Positions 8,252-17,415 of a stretch of 64,000 nucleotides of DNA are shown here, piece after piece; the first letter of the stretch is position 1; every line of letters starts with the position of its first letter. Position numbers and translations under genes: made by a program. This DNA comes from Pedobacter miscanthi (GTDB lineage Bacteria > Bacteroidota > Bacteroidia > Sphingobacteriales > Sphingobacteriaceae). Below the pieces are notes generated by a model. It was not told the DNA's origin. It made no database searches and saw only the letters and a list, made by a program, of their open reading frames with translations. Location: the NCBI RefSeq assembly GCF_003315595.1, contig NZ_QNQU01000024.1:1-64000 (forward strand). Reading direction: 5' to 3'.

Positions 8252-10411
8252 CTAAAGCTTAATCTTTACCGATAACTTATAAATATCATAAGCTACCTTC
8301 TGAATCAGGTCAAATTGTTCTGGCACTAAATCTTCGCCTTTTTTAATGGCTAAACCTGTATCGTTAAGCCTGATTAATGGAACATTATCTATGGTGCTTG
8401 TTCCCTGTACCAGGTTTTCGATTGCCGTATCCAATAAATAATTGGTGTTATTCGCAATTGGTTTTAATGCATCAAAACTTTCAAAAATAAATTCATGCTC
8501 TTTATTGTACAGCGAAAGTGTGGCCACATAAGAAGACAGTAAATGGCTCAACGCCGTAAACTGGTGCACTTCTTTAATAAATAACTGTTTGCTTTTGGGT
8601 TCGGAGAACATGCGCTGGAATAACGAAGCTAAATTTGCGGTACTTACATAAACTTCTTTACGGGCAAGTTTATATTCAGTGCGATTATAGTTTTTTTCAA
8701 AATATAGTTTAATTACCTGTTCATAATATGCCTTATTTGCTTTCAGGATATCGAGCATAGCCTCTTTCAGTTTCTCGTGCTCCCAGGTTGGAAATAGTGA
8801 ATAGCTTGCCAACAAAGCAATTCCGGAGCCGATAAAAGTATCATAAATCCTTTCGCGTGCCAGGGCGATAGATCCCATACCCAGAAAATCAAAAAGGATC
8901 AGGATGTAGGGGGTCATAAAAAGTACACTTACTACGTAATTTTTCCTTTGGAAACTATAACAACCGATCATACAGATCAATAGAATAACAAAAAGTGTAT
9001 TTTTATCATCAATATAAGTTACCACGCCCATACCAATAAATGCACCTATGGTAGTGCCGATTAAACGCTGGTAATTACGCTCTTTGGTTAAACTAAAACC
9101 TGGTTTTGAAATCACCAGAATGGTTAGCAAGATCCAGTAACTGTGCGAAAAATTGAGGAGCTGCGATACCACAAAACCCAAAAGCATCACCACAGTAACC
9201 CTTAGCGAATGCCTGAAAGTTGATGAACTGTAAGTTAAATTCTCAGTAAATAATTTAAAATCGAATTTCTGCCGGGTAATAAATTTCTCGGTATCTACTT
9301 CAGCCTGGCGAATATCTTTACTGTTCCTCACCTTAAAATAACTGAAAATGGTTTTCACCCTGGCCAGTATATTCTCAATATTGACCTCAATGTTTTTCAG
9401 CGCAATAATTCCCAACGTATTATATTCCTGATTTTGATTGTTTTTCTCCAGGTTATTGATTTTAATTTTCAAACGCTCGATTTCGATTAGCAAACGTTTC
9501 GAAACCACAGGCGTTCCACCACTTTTTAAAGCAAAAGCAATATCATCAAGGGCATAAGAAATCCGTTTAATCGCCATTTCATAATCCGATAAAATGCCTG
9601 CTTTATCAAACTGATCGTGAAGCTGCTGGTAATTGTAATAGGTAGACATTACCTGCTCAAACAGGTCTACCATATCCACAAACACCAATAAAAGAAAACG
9701 GCCCTCCGGTGTAGAATCCCTAACAATTTCGCGTGTCCTGAACAATAATTCCCTTACCGCATCCTGCTTTTCGTGAACAGAGACCTGAAGCTGTAATAGA
9801 TCGGAATAGGTTTTATCATAATTATTGTTCTGGTGGTAAAACTTCGCTTTCTCGCGTAGAAACTCTGCAACTTCTATGATCGAATCACTCAGTGATTGCT
9901 GTACCAGGCGGAAGGGACGTAAACGGTAAACAAAATAACTCAAACCGGTGTACCAAAGGCTTCCTGCAAGTACCATAACGGCATGTAGCAATACTTCCTG
10001 CCATGGCCTGATGTCATCAATACTTAATACCATGATTAACAGCACTGCAGTACCTACGGATGCTGCCCTAATGCCATATATGTAAAACATCGAAAAAACA
10101 AAGCTCGATATGGCAAGTAAAAAGCCGATAAAATAATGGCTTTTATTGGTTAAACCGGTTAGTATGGAAAAGGTAAAGATTAAAGCTGTAGTAATTAGCA
10201 TGGCATTTCTGCGGTGCACCATTGGGCCTGGGCTATCTACCACGCTCACACATAAAGCTCCCAGCGATAAGGTCATCCCGTACTTTAGCATACCGAATTG
10301 CGCAAGAATTAGAGAGGGGAGCAGCACACCAATGGTAATACGGAGACCGTCGGCAAAATACGTACTCAATAAAAAGTCTTGTATATTCCTTATGGGTTGC
10401 CTGATCTGCAT
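8252..10411 (-). CDS. FUSC/YccS-type inner membrane protein
   Basis: This 719-residue protein has two hydrophobic blocks of about six segments each (roughly residues 20-165 and 405-535). They are separated by a charged, coiled-coil-like cytoplasmic stretch and followed by a hydrophilic tail. That is the architecture of the YccS/YhfK and FUSC (aromatic acid exporter / fusaric acid resistance-like) family. The second block has the family-like run RVTVVMLLGFVVSQLLNFSH and the sequence QRLIGTTIGAFIGMG near residues 450-465. The substrate cannot be read from sequence. It is transcribed alone; its start ATG follows a gene-free stretch of about 740 bp. Confidence 0.8.
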   Translation of the reverse strand: MQIRQPIRNIQDFLLSTYFADGLRITIGVLLPSLILAQFGMLKYGMTLSLGALCVSVVDSPGPMVHRRNAMLITTALIFTFSILTGLTNKSHYFIGFLLAISSFVFSMFYIYGIRAASVGTAVLLIMVLSIDDIRPWQEVLLHAVMVLAGSLWYTGLSYFVYRLRPFRLVQQSLSDSIIEVAEFLREKAKFYHQNNNYDKTYSDLLQLQVSVHEKQDAVRELLFRTREIVRDSTPEGRFLLLVFVDMVDLFEQVMSTYYNYQQLHDQFDKAGILSDYEMAIKRISYALDDIAFALKSGGTPVVSKRLLIEIERLKIKINNLEKNNQNQEYNTLGIIALKNIEVNIENILARVKTIFSYFKVRNSKDIRQAEVDTEKFITRQKFDFKLFTENLTYSSSTFRHSLRVTVVMLLGFVVSQLLNFSHSYWILLTILVISKPGFSLTKERNYQRLIGTTIGAFIGMGVVTYIDDKNTLFVILLICMIGCYSFQRKNYVVSVLFMTPYILILFDFLGMGSIALARERIYDTFIGSGIALLASYSLFPTWEHEKLKEAMLDILKANKAYYEQVIKLYFEKNYNRTEYKLARKEVYVSTANLASLFQRMFSEPKSKQLFIKEVHQFTALSHLLSSYVATLSLYNKEHEFIFESFDALKPIANNTNYLLDTAIENLVQGTSTIDNVPLIRLNDTGLAIKKGEDLVPEQFDLIQKVAYDIYKLSVKIKL

Positions 10412-11041
10412 GTTACAAAAATAACATAATAGAGAAGTTTTTTGTTGTGATTAAAATTAAGTTTTTTGTTTTTTTTAAACTTTTAAGCAGAAATCCGTTA
10501 AACGATTGGTTAATAAAACTATAGCAAATGTTTATAAGTAGAAGTGGCTACAATGTTAATAACATTACTAAAAGTGAACATTGATGCTAAAAACGATGGT
10601 CTAAACGAATTAATGTGTTGATAAACAGCAATTTTAGGTTAATAACTTTGTTTATAAAAACGTTAACTTTTCTCTTGACAAATGAAGCTATTCGCATTAA
10701 ATTAGATCATATCAAATACGAAGTACTTTGAATTCTGACAAAACAATCCAAAAGAGATAAAAAACCGAAAGGGAAATTATTTCGGTTTTGTTTACAGGGA
10801 AAACGATTGATTTCAGAAAGGGTTAAACCGAGTAAGAATATACATCTCCACCGCAAGGTTGGAAGATAAGAAAATCGAACAGACCCAAACAGAGCTTATG
10901 GAAAACTCAGAAGTTTACGGACGGAAGAGTTGGAAATAAATTTTCACGGATCGCAAAAGTTGCAAAACCTAACGAAAACGGAAAAATCAAAGTAACAAGA
11001 ATTAGGTGCTTTAAAATACAATTACGGTTGTTTTTAAAGTT

Positions 11042-11084
11042 AAAACGGGGAACTTAATCGAAAGAAGAAAGTCCCCGTTTTTAT
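11042..11084. terminator. Strong bidirectional-looking terminator
   Basis: AAAACGGGGAACTT pairs with AAGTCCCCGTTTT across a purine-rich loop and is followed by TTTATTTT. It ends whatever transcript enters from the left. It also insulates the toxin-antitoxin promoter at 11127-11134. Confidence 0.75.
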
Positions 11085-11126
11085 TTTGACCAAAATTTTC
11101 AACTCCCATAAAATATATAAAAAATG

Positions 11127-11134
11127 TATATTTG
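11127..11134 (+). promoter_or_regulatory. -7 box of the toxin-antitoxin operon
   Basis: TATATTTG matches TAnnTTTG perfectly and lies 18 bp before the ATG at 11153. It overlaps the TTG that would begin a longer reading frame at 11132, so the ATG at 11153 is preferred as the start. Confidence 0.65.
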
Positions 11135-11152
11135 TATATAATTACATTTATC

Positions 11153-11374
11153 ATGGAAAGCTTTGTAATACACATACCTACTAAAAAAGCCGGTTTAGTT
11201 AAGGAGCTTTTAAAGGAACTTGGGGTTACTTTTGATAAAGTGGACACGGATTTAGGGAATTGTAATAAAAATCATGTCCCAAATGCGGAAACCATAAAGG
11301 CAATGAACGAAGTTAAAGAGGGTAAGGGAGTCAAATTTGCTAGTGCCGACGATTTATTTGCCAGTATCAAGTAA
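11153..11374 (+). CDS. RelB-like antitoxin
   Basis: This 73-residue protein (MESFVIHIPTKKAG...) is small and acidic-to-neutral, with an N-terminal strand-helix segment and a C-terminal tail (ETIKAMNEVKEGKG...DDLFASIK). The tail resembles the toxin-neutralising region of RelB/DinJ-type antitoxins. Its stop codon shares one base with the ATG of the next gene (TAATG), a translational coupling typical of type II modules. The family would repress its own promoter and cap the toxin. Assignment rests more on the partner and overlap than on a diagnostic motif. Confidence 0.72.
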   Translation: MESFVIHIPTKKAGLVKELLKELGVTFDKVDTDLGNCNKNHVPNAETIKAMNEVKEGKGVKFASADDLFASIK

Positions 11375-11655
11375 TGTATCAGATTGTTGCTTCCAACAAA
11401 TTCCTTAAAGATTTAAAGTTGCTCAAGAAAAGGTCGTTAAAAGATTTTGCATTGCTGCAAGATATTGTAACTATATTAACTGAAAAAGGCCACCTTGGGT
11501 TAAGCAAAAAACATCATCCTCATAAATTAACGGGAAATTTCAGCGGTTACTGGGAATGTCACGTAAAGCCGGATTTACTGTTAATCTGGGATGAAAATGA
11601 TGCAATAAAGTTAATAGAGTTAATCCGTACTGGTACCCACTCAGATTTATTTTAG
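11374..11655 (+). CDS. YafQ/RelE-family mRNA interferase toxin
   Basis: This 93-residue basic protein starts MYQIVASNKFLKDLKLLKKR. It contains KHHPHKLTGNFSGYWECHVKPDLLLIWDEND, close to the YafQ pattern L.G.....R..H..PD.LLIY. It ends with a strand LIELIRTGTHSDLF whose terminal His and Phe match catalytic positions in YafQ. Known family members cleave mRNA on the ribosome. The conserved YafQ-type arginine that usually follows the glycine region appears replaced by tryptophan (GYWECH), so activity is not certain. The gene overlaps the antitoxin by one base. Confidence 0.82.
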   Translation: MYQIVASNKFLKDLKLLKKRSLKDFALLQDIVTILTEKGHLGLSKKHHPHKLTGNFSGYWECHVKPDLLLIWDENDAIKLIELIRTGTHSDLF

Positions 11656-11721
11656 ACATTCAGGCCAAAAAAGAATAGCCAATTCTTCTGCTAATTATCC
11701 CTAAAATATTAAATTTACCAA

Positions 11722-13074
11722 ATGGCCACAAAAGGTAAATCAATCTCCAATCTGTCAAAAAAGATCTTCGTTTTAGATACCTCGGTTATTTTATACGATC
11801 ATGATGCGGTAAATAACTTTCATGAACACGATGTTGCCATCCCGATTCAGGTTTTAGAAGAATTAGACAATTTTAAAAGCGGCAATGATACACGTAATTT
11901 TGAAGCCAGGAGTTTTATCCGACTGATTGATGAAACCTCTAAACAAAAACTGATCAGCGACTGGATTTCATTAAAAAGCCCTGATTCGGGTAAATTCAGA
12001 GTGGTATTGAACGAAAAGCCATTAAGGGTTGATGCCGAAGAAGTGTATGGAAAAGGCAAAACGGACCACAAAATTTTAAATGCTGCATTAAGTTTAAAAG
12101 AAGAACATCCCGACAAAAAAGTAGTGCTGGTATCAAAAGATATCTGCCTTCGGTTAAAAGCAAAAGCGCTTAACTTAAATGCCGAAGATTACGAAACCGG
12201 TAAAATTAAAAACGTAGATGAACTTTACGCCGGAAAAACCGAAATCGCGAATTTTCCTGTTGAAATTATTGAAAAAGTAAAAAAAGAAACTTTTATTGAT
12301 ACAACTGAACTTACATTACCACCGAAAAATGGTAACCATTTCTATGTGCTTAAAAATAAAAGAAAAACAGCCAATGTATTTTACAATAACAGCCTGAAAA
12401 CCATTTCTTCTGTTTCTACAGACGCGATTTTTAAAATCAAACCAAAAAACATCGAACAGGCTTTTGCCATTCATGCGCTTTTGGATCCTGAAATTAAACT
12501 GGTAAGCATACAAGGTAACGCCGGAACCGGAAAAACCTTGCTGGCGCTGGCCAGTGCTTTGGAGCAGCGCAAAAACTTCAGGCAGATTTACGTAACCCGG
12601 CCGATTGTTTCGTTAAGCAATAAGGATATCGGTTTCCTTCCTGGAGACGCAAAAGCGAAAACGGATCCGTTTATGGCCCCGATATGGGATAACCTCCGCT
12701 TTATTAAAGAACAGTTTATAGGCGATGATAAGATGTCGGAAAAAATTGACGAACTCATCAATACCGAGAAAATTGCCATAGCACCACTGGCTTTTATCCG
12801 CGGGAGAACCCTCACCAAAATCTTCTTTATCATTGATGAAGCCCAAAATCTTACACCACACGAAGTTAAAACCATTATTTCGAGGGCAGGAGAGCACACT
12901 AAAATTGTATTTACAGGCGATATTTACCAGATTGACACGCCATACCTCGATTCAGAAAGCAATGGGTTGTCGTATTTAATCGAAAACGCTAAAAATCATC
13001 CTTTGTATGCACACATTACGCTTCAGAAAGGAGAGCGGAGTGAGCTGGCCAATTTGGCTAATGAATTATTATAA
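11722..13074 (+). CDS. PIN domain-PhoH family ATPase
   Basis: The 450 residues combine an N-terminal PIN nuclease domain with a C-terminal PhoH-type P-loop ATPase. In the PIN domain the first acidic residue is Asp19 in VLDTSVILYDHD, and VLEELDNFKSG follows. The ATPase has Walker A GNAGTGKT near residue 264 and Walker B FFIIDEAQN near 370. This is the YlaK/PhoH2-like arrangement, proposed to be an RNA helicase-nuclease in the cytosol, although the role of this subgroup is poorly established. The gene stands alone between the toxin pair and a repeat-filled gap. Confidence 0.92.
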   Translation: MATKGKSISNLSKKIFVLDTSVILYDHDAVNNFHEHDVAIPIQVLEELDNFKSGNDTRNFEARSFIRLIDETSKQKLISDWISLKSPDSGKFRVVLNEKPLRVDAEEVYGKGKTDHKILNAALSLKEEHPDKKVVLVSKDICLRLKAKALNLNAEDYETGKIKNVDELYAGKTEIANFPVEIIEKVKKETFIDTTELTLPPKNGNHFYVLKNKRKTANVFYNNSLKTISSVSTDAIFKIKPKNIEQAFAIHALLDPEIKLVSIQGNAGTGKTLLALASALEQRKNFRQIYVTRPIVSLSNKDIGFLPGDAKAKTDPFMAPIWDNLRFIKEQFIGDDKMSEKIDELINTEKIAIAPLAFIRGRTLTKIFFIIDEAQNLTPHEVKTIISRAGEHTKIVFTGDIYQIDTPYLDSESNGLSYLIENAKNHPLYAHITLQKGERSELANLANELL

Positions 13075-13094
13075 GGGATTTCTATTTCCTACAA

Positions 13095-13322
13095 CAAGTC
13101 GTCATTGCGAGAAGGCTTTTTCAGCCGACGAAGCAATCTTTCTTGCAGAAATCGCCAGCAGGAAAGATTGCTTCATAGTAGCTCCTTACAATAACGAGTT
13201 TTCGATTGTAGTCTTTCAATAGTAACGGACCGGTTAGCTATCAGGTATAACGAAATCGAAAAGCATGTAGTGCTCAGTGAAGTTAAATCTCTCATTTCAC
13301 TGCGCTTCAGTCGAGATGACGA
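13095..13322. repeat. REP-like composite intergenic element
   Basis: The convergent gap between the PhoH gene and the peptidase gene holds GTCATTGCGAGAAGGC and an inverted pair GAAGCAATCTTTC/GAAAGATTGCTTC. A second module, GTAGTGCTCAGTGAAGTTAAATCTC...CAGTCGAGATGACGA, is shared with the elements near 8.1, 23.2 and 29.1 kb. Confidence 0.7.
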
Positions 13323-15617
13323 TCATTTTTTAGGTTTAAACTCCTCCAATTCTTCTGGCAACCACACCGGATATTGTTTTGCCTTTTGTTTTGCTTCTAC
13401 AGAAACCGGTAATTTCCAGATATCGAAAAAAGTTCCCAAATCTGACTTTGTAGCCATACAAATAGTATTAAACCATAGATCAATTTTTTGTTCGTTTGTT
13501 TTAGGGTAATCGCTTTTTGGCAGGTCTGCGTAAGTTTTATTCGCAGCTTTGATGGCATTCCAGCCAAACTGTTCAATAATTTCGATATACATGCTCAATG
13601 CTATCCAGGGATCCTTTTTAAACTTATCATAGCTCGGACTCATTCGCATATAATTTTTAATATTCTTGATTACGCCTTCTTTGCTCGGAATATTATCCTT
13701 ATTCTGATATTTTTCGAGGTGTAGTACCTCTTCATAAACATACATGCTGTACAGGTTTACGGTAACTTCACGCAAACCATCAAAATCGAGTTCGAAAAAT
13801 TGGTGGCGGTGGCCAAGTTCATGAAAAGTACCCCACGAACCTTTAATCTCAAGCGAGTCGGTATTCAGCATCACCCTGCAATAATCATCATCATCCGGAC
13901 CTACAATTTTATTCGGCAAAGCAAATAATGCCCCGGCCATAACCTGCTGATCCAAAATAATCCGTTCTGTATGCACTCTTTTTCTGTCGATTATTCTTAA
14001 GTCGGCATCAGCATCCATCACCTTATCATAAAACCGCATAAGGGCCTCTGGATCTTTTAACTCCCGGATCCGGTAAGACGGCACCGTGAGGATGATATTA
14101 TCTGTTGCCAGTTCGGCCCAAGGCGCAGGGTAATTTTTAATGTTATTGTTCCATTCATTATTGCTGGTTTCTCCTAATTTGAAATAAGGTGCATTTACAG
14201 CCCCGGAAACTTTAAGTTCAATCGATTTTAATGTTGTGCTGTCTGAAATATTGATCAAAAGCAGACCGCCATAAGGAGAAAAAACATCAGTAGTATCTTT
14301 CGTCAGTTCAAATGTCTTAGTCAGGTTTACACCAATCCGTGTTAAAAAATCCAGGTGATCAATCAGGTTATCATCGTGCACACCGATCTGAACCTTTAAC
14401 TTTTGTGACAGATATTTTTTATCGATAATCACCTTTACTTTTTCGCCGGCAGGAACGTACAAACCCATGGTATGCGGCCTGTAATATGGTGAAGGCATGT
14501 CGTTTAAGCCTTGTTTACCTACTTTTACAGGCACCACCACGTTTTTGGTAATCCGCTCCGCACTATCGGGTACTTTACCAGGGAAAAGCTCATAACCGGC
14601 AGCTTTTCTTTTATAACCCAGTTCGTTATCTTCCCTTTTGCCGGACAATTTTTCGGCCAAACGGTAAGCTGTTTTTTTCTCATTGGTAGAAATATCCAAA
14701 GGATGGGCTTTTGAGGGCACCCATACCGTATCTGGAATATGATAGAAGGCTTTGATCTTTGCGATTAATAGAGATTTCAATCCATTAGTTTCACAAACAA
14801 GATCGAGTGTTGGATTGATATAAAACGCTGAAATATAGTAAGATTTAACATCATTTACCTGATTTGAAGCATAGGACTTTAAGGTATTAATATGCAGATA
14901 ATCAGGAATAGAATCGGTGTAGGCTTGATTATACTTTTTATTGGGATAGAAGATGGCATTTGCATTAAAAATACCTGCTTTGATCAGCAAATCGTTGATT
15001 TTAAGGGTTAGGTTTCCTGATTTTGACTTATCCCATGATTTTAGGAGCGATACATAAGGCGATCCAAAAACAAGCGTACCTCCGTTTTTTACGAAAGCAG
15101 TTACTTTATCTACCTCCGCCTGATCTTTAAGATCATCCGCTATAAATAAGGTTCCTGCACTGGTTTTTTTATTAAGTTTTTCCAAAAATTCCGCTTTTAT
15201 TTTTTCGGACTTAAAAAAATCAATAAGATCTTTGCCTGCTGGGCCATAAACCGCAACTTTACCTTTTGGATTTAAATTACGGGCATTTAGCAAAAGCTGT
15301 TTAACCGCCGTGTTTTTGAATAGATTTTTTCCAAAATAACTGTTGGAGCCAAAGGCAACAACATTCCCCTTGCCATATTTTGAAGCAAATATGATGGTAC
15401 CCTTTAACTGTATTTCAGGAGCAATATCAGCTATTGCAATAATTTCAGGACTTTCATTTGTAGTATAAAACAGTGAAATGGCATCGGTAGTATCAGTAAG
15501 CGGAATCTGTCCTACATTATTCAACAGAACCTTTTTTAAAGGTTGCTGAGCAAATAACGGATAAACAGAAAGCAATAACAGACAGCAAAGAGCCGAAAGA
15601 ACTTTGAGATTGAACAT
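13323..15617 (-). CDS. Secreted M60-like (enhancin-type) metallopeptidase
   Basis: The 764-residue protein has a clear signal peptide (hydrophobic run then FAQQ near residue 23) and no lipobox. The zinc motif HELGH with following RHQ lies near residue 600, in GTFHELGHRHQ. The run YYRPHTMGLYVPAGEKVKV near residue 370 resembles the start of the M60 peptidase domain. The first 300 residues look like a Rossmann-type or glutamine amidotransferase-like accessory region. Known M60 members cleave O-glycosylated mucin-like proteins, but the substrate here is unknown. It is transcribed alone from a start preceded by AT-rich sequence. Confidence 0.85.
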   Translation of the reverse strand: MFNLKVLSALCCLLLLSVYPLFAQQPLKKVLLNNVGQIPLTDTTDAISLFYTTNESPEIIAIADIAPEIQLKGTIIFASKYGKGNVVAFGSNSYFGKNLFKNTAVKQLLLNARNLNPKGKVAVYGPAGKDLIDFFKSEKIKAEFLEKLNKKTSAGTLFIADDLKDQAEVDKVTAFVKNGGTLVFGSPYVSLLKSWDKSKSGNLTLKINDLLIKAGIFNANAIFYPNKKYNQAYTDSIPDYLHINTLKSYASNQVNDVKSYYISAFYINPTLDLVCETNGLKSLLIAKIKAFYHIPDTVWVPSKAHPLDISTNEKKTAYRLAEKLSGKREDNELGYKRKAAGYELFPGKVPDSAERITKNVVVPVKVGKQGLNDMPSPYYRPHTMGLYVPAGEKVKVIIDKKYLSQKLKVQIGVHDDNLIDHLDFLTRIGVNLTKTFELTKDTTDVFSPYGGLLLINISDSTTLKSIELKVSGAVNAPYFKLGETSNNEWNNNIKNYPAPWAELATDNIILTVPSYRIRELKDPEALMRFYDKVMDADADLRIIDRKRVHTERIILDQQVMAGALFALPNKIVGPDDDDYCRVMLNTDSLEIKGSWGTFHELGHRHQFFELDFDGLREVTVNLYSMYVYEEVLHLEKYQNKDNIPSKEGVIKNIKNYMRMSPSYDKFKKDPWIALSMYIEIIEQFGWNAIKAANKTYADLPKSDYPKTNEQKIDLWFNTICMATKSDLGTFFDIWKLPVSVEAKQKAKQYPVWLPEELEEFKPKK

Positions 15618-15726
15618 AGGTAAAGGGCGATTAGATTTTTATTAAAGTAAATAAATTAATCGCACATTATCCCAGCCTACTAAAAGGATTAACCAATTTT
15701 AACACTTGGCAGGAGCAGGGCAAACA

Positions 15727-16938
15727 TTAATGGTATTTCCTTAACGACCTTAGGGCAATAAATAACCCAATCAACGTTAACACAGCGCTCAATATAAACG
15801 GCGCCCCGGGAAAATAAACAGGCGCTTTACCTTCGATAAAATAAGCAAAGATGTGTGTCATTACCCATGGTGCGAAGATGGCAGCCAAACTCTGTAAACC
15901 CGTTAAAACACCCTGCATTTCGCCCTGTGCGTTTGCCGGAATCTGGTTCGAAATTAAACCCTGCATGGCTGGTCCGCCGATACCCGCCAAACCATAAGGA
16001 AGCATAAAAGCAAACATCATCCAGCCTTTTGTAGCAAAGGCAAAAGCTACAAAACCAACTACGTATAAGATTAACCCGAAATAAACGGCTTTTTTATCGC
16101 CGATTTTTGGTAAAATAATCCTGATCAATCCTCCCTGAACTATACCTATAACCAAACCCACAAAACCTAATGAGTAACCTACCCATGATGCATCCCAGTT
16201 GAATTTCTCCATGGTATAAAACGTCCAGTTTGACTGAACCGAGTGACTGGCAAAGTACAACAGGAATAAGGTAACCATTAAGCCCAACAAAGCCGGGTAT
16301 TTTCCGATACTACGCAACGAACCGATGGGATTTGCCCTTTTCCAGTCAAAAGCCCTGCGTTTTTCTACCGGTAAAGATTCGGGCAATATAAAATACCCAT
16401 ATAACCAGTTAATCAATGACAATCCTGCGGCCACCATAAAAGGAACCCGCGTACCAAAATGACTAAAGGCACCACCTAAAACCGGACCTAAAATAAACCC
16501 CACGCCAAAAGCGGCCCCAACCAAACCGAAATTCTGTGCTCTTTTCTCAGGTGCTGATACATCGGCAATATAAGCCTGCGCGGTGGTAAAACTGGCGCCG
16601 GTAATTCCTGCGATAATCCGCCCTACAAATAACCAGATAATAGAGGGGGCAAAGGCCAGAAAAATATAATCGATGCCTAAACCGAAAAGTGAACTCAACA
16701 GAACGGGCCTTCTACCGTACCTATCGCTCAATGCACCAATAATTGGCGAAAATATAAACTGAACGGATGCATAAGCAAGTGTGAGCCAGCCACCATATTC
16801 TGCTGCCAAACCAAAACCGCCACCGGTAAAATCCTGAATGAGTTTTGGTAAAACCGGAATGATGATCCCAAAACCTGTAAAATCGATCAGGAGGGTGACC
16901 ATAATAAAACTCATTGCAGATTTTTTTTCGTTTGCCAT
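15727..16938 (-). CDS. TetA-like MFS drug exporter
   Basis: The 403-residue protein has twelve predicted membrane segments. It carries the first-helix motif [18 protein letters not shown] and the loop 2-3 motif [14 protein letters not shown] of the tetracycline/proton antiporter (TCR/Tet) subfamily. Helix 5 has [16 protein letters not shown], the antiporter signature. Chromosomal members in Bacteroidota are usually of unknown specificity, so tetracycline resistance is not implied. It is divergent from gyrA with a 477-bp gap. Confidence 0.87.
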   Translation of the reverse strand: MANEKKSAMSFIMVTLLIDFTGFGIIIPVLPKLIQDFTGGGFGLAAEYGGWLTLAYASVQFIFSPIIGALSDRYGRRPVLLSSLFGLGIDYIFLAFAPSIIWLFVGRIIAGITGASFTTAQAYIADVSAPEKRAQNFGLVGAAFGVGFILGPVLGGAFSHFGTRVPFMVAAGLSLINWLYGYFILPESLPVEKRRAFDWKRANPIGSLRSIGKYPALLGLMVTLFLLYFASHSVQSNWTFYTMEKFNWDASWVGYSLGFVGLVIGIVQGGLIRIILPKIGDKKAVYFGLILYVVGFVAFAFATKGWMMFAFMLPYGLAGIGGPAMQGLISNQIPANAQGEMQGVLTGLQSLAAIFAPWVMTHIFAYFIEGKAPVYFPGAPFILSAVLTLIGLFIALRSLRKYH

Positions 16939-17415
16939 TATCTATAAGGTTGGAAAACAAAAGTATCAGAATTACTTAAGTTCTACAAACCTCGCAGTTT
17001 TTTGAACGGCGCAGCCCTCAATGAGGCCATTAAAGATAAATATACAACACAGAATTAAACCTACGAGGTTTTAAATTAGTGTTAAATACAGATCCTTTGT
17101 TTATAAACCTGATATAGCGAAAAGCCCGCATCCCGATTTTTCATCGGGGAGGACTTGCAGCGGTAGCAGGACTGCTGCCCGCCATTAACACAGAACCCTA
17201 CATTTCCAAAAAAACATACCATTCCAATTTATCAGTACCGTAGCGGAATGCGTTAAACTGGCCTTCAGCAAATTAAAACCGCACCGGGAATAAAAAACCT
17301 ATAACAAAGGTCAAAACTTTTCCACAATGCCTTAATTCGGCATAATTTTGTTAAATTCGCAAGGTTATAGTAATACCTTTTTTAATATCGTTTTAAGTAA
17401 CGAGAATAATAATTT
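16939..17415. other. Divergent gap between MFS gene and gyrA
   Basis: No gene is visible. An imperfect inverted pair (AACCTCGCAG near 16988 and CTACGAGGTTT near 17060) lies in the left half. A module with CCCGATTTTTCATCGGGG and GCGGTAGCAGGACTGCTGCCCGC at 17130-17185 resembles the CCGATGAAAAATCGG-GCTGCCGCTAC module seen twice near 45.4-45.7 kb. A TTTTG at about 17347 with TAATACCT 20 bp later is a weak gyrA promoter candidate. Confidence 0.4.

Larger units (their letters stand above)
10412..11152. other. Gene-free stretch with two strong hairpins
   Basis: No frame with an ATG and a recognisable product is present. A perfect stem AAAACCGAAA/TTTCGGTTTT lies at 10761-10789. A stem AAAACGGGGA/TCCCCGTTTT, extended by AACTT/AAGT, lies at 11042-11084 and ends in a T-rich run, as a terminator would. 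A possible -7 box (GTACTTTG, 10723-10730) precedes the first stem. The interval 10735-11084 could be an untranslated RNA or a decayed gene. I compared it with tmRNA, RNase P RNA and 6S RNA from memory and saw none of their signature motifs. Confidence 0.4.

Noticed and set aside
10735-11084. tmRNA, RNase P RNA or 6S RNA
   Set aside because: None of the diagnostic sequences (CCA-ended acceptor, GAGGAAAGTCC, or a 6S-type open bubble) is visible.
11011-11247. Open frame opposite the antitoxin (minus strand)
   Set aside because: It is antisense to the antitoxin and its promoter and has no support of its own.
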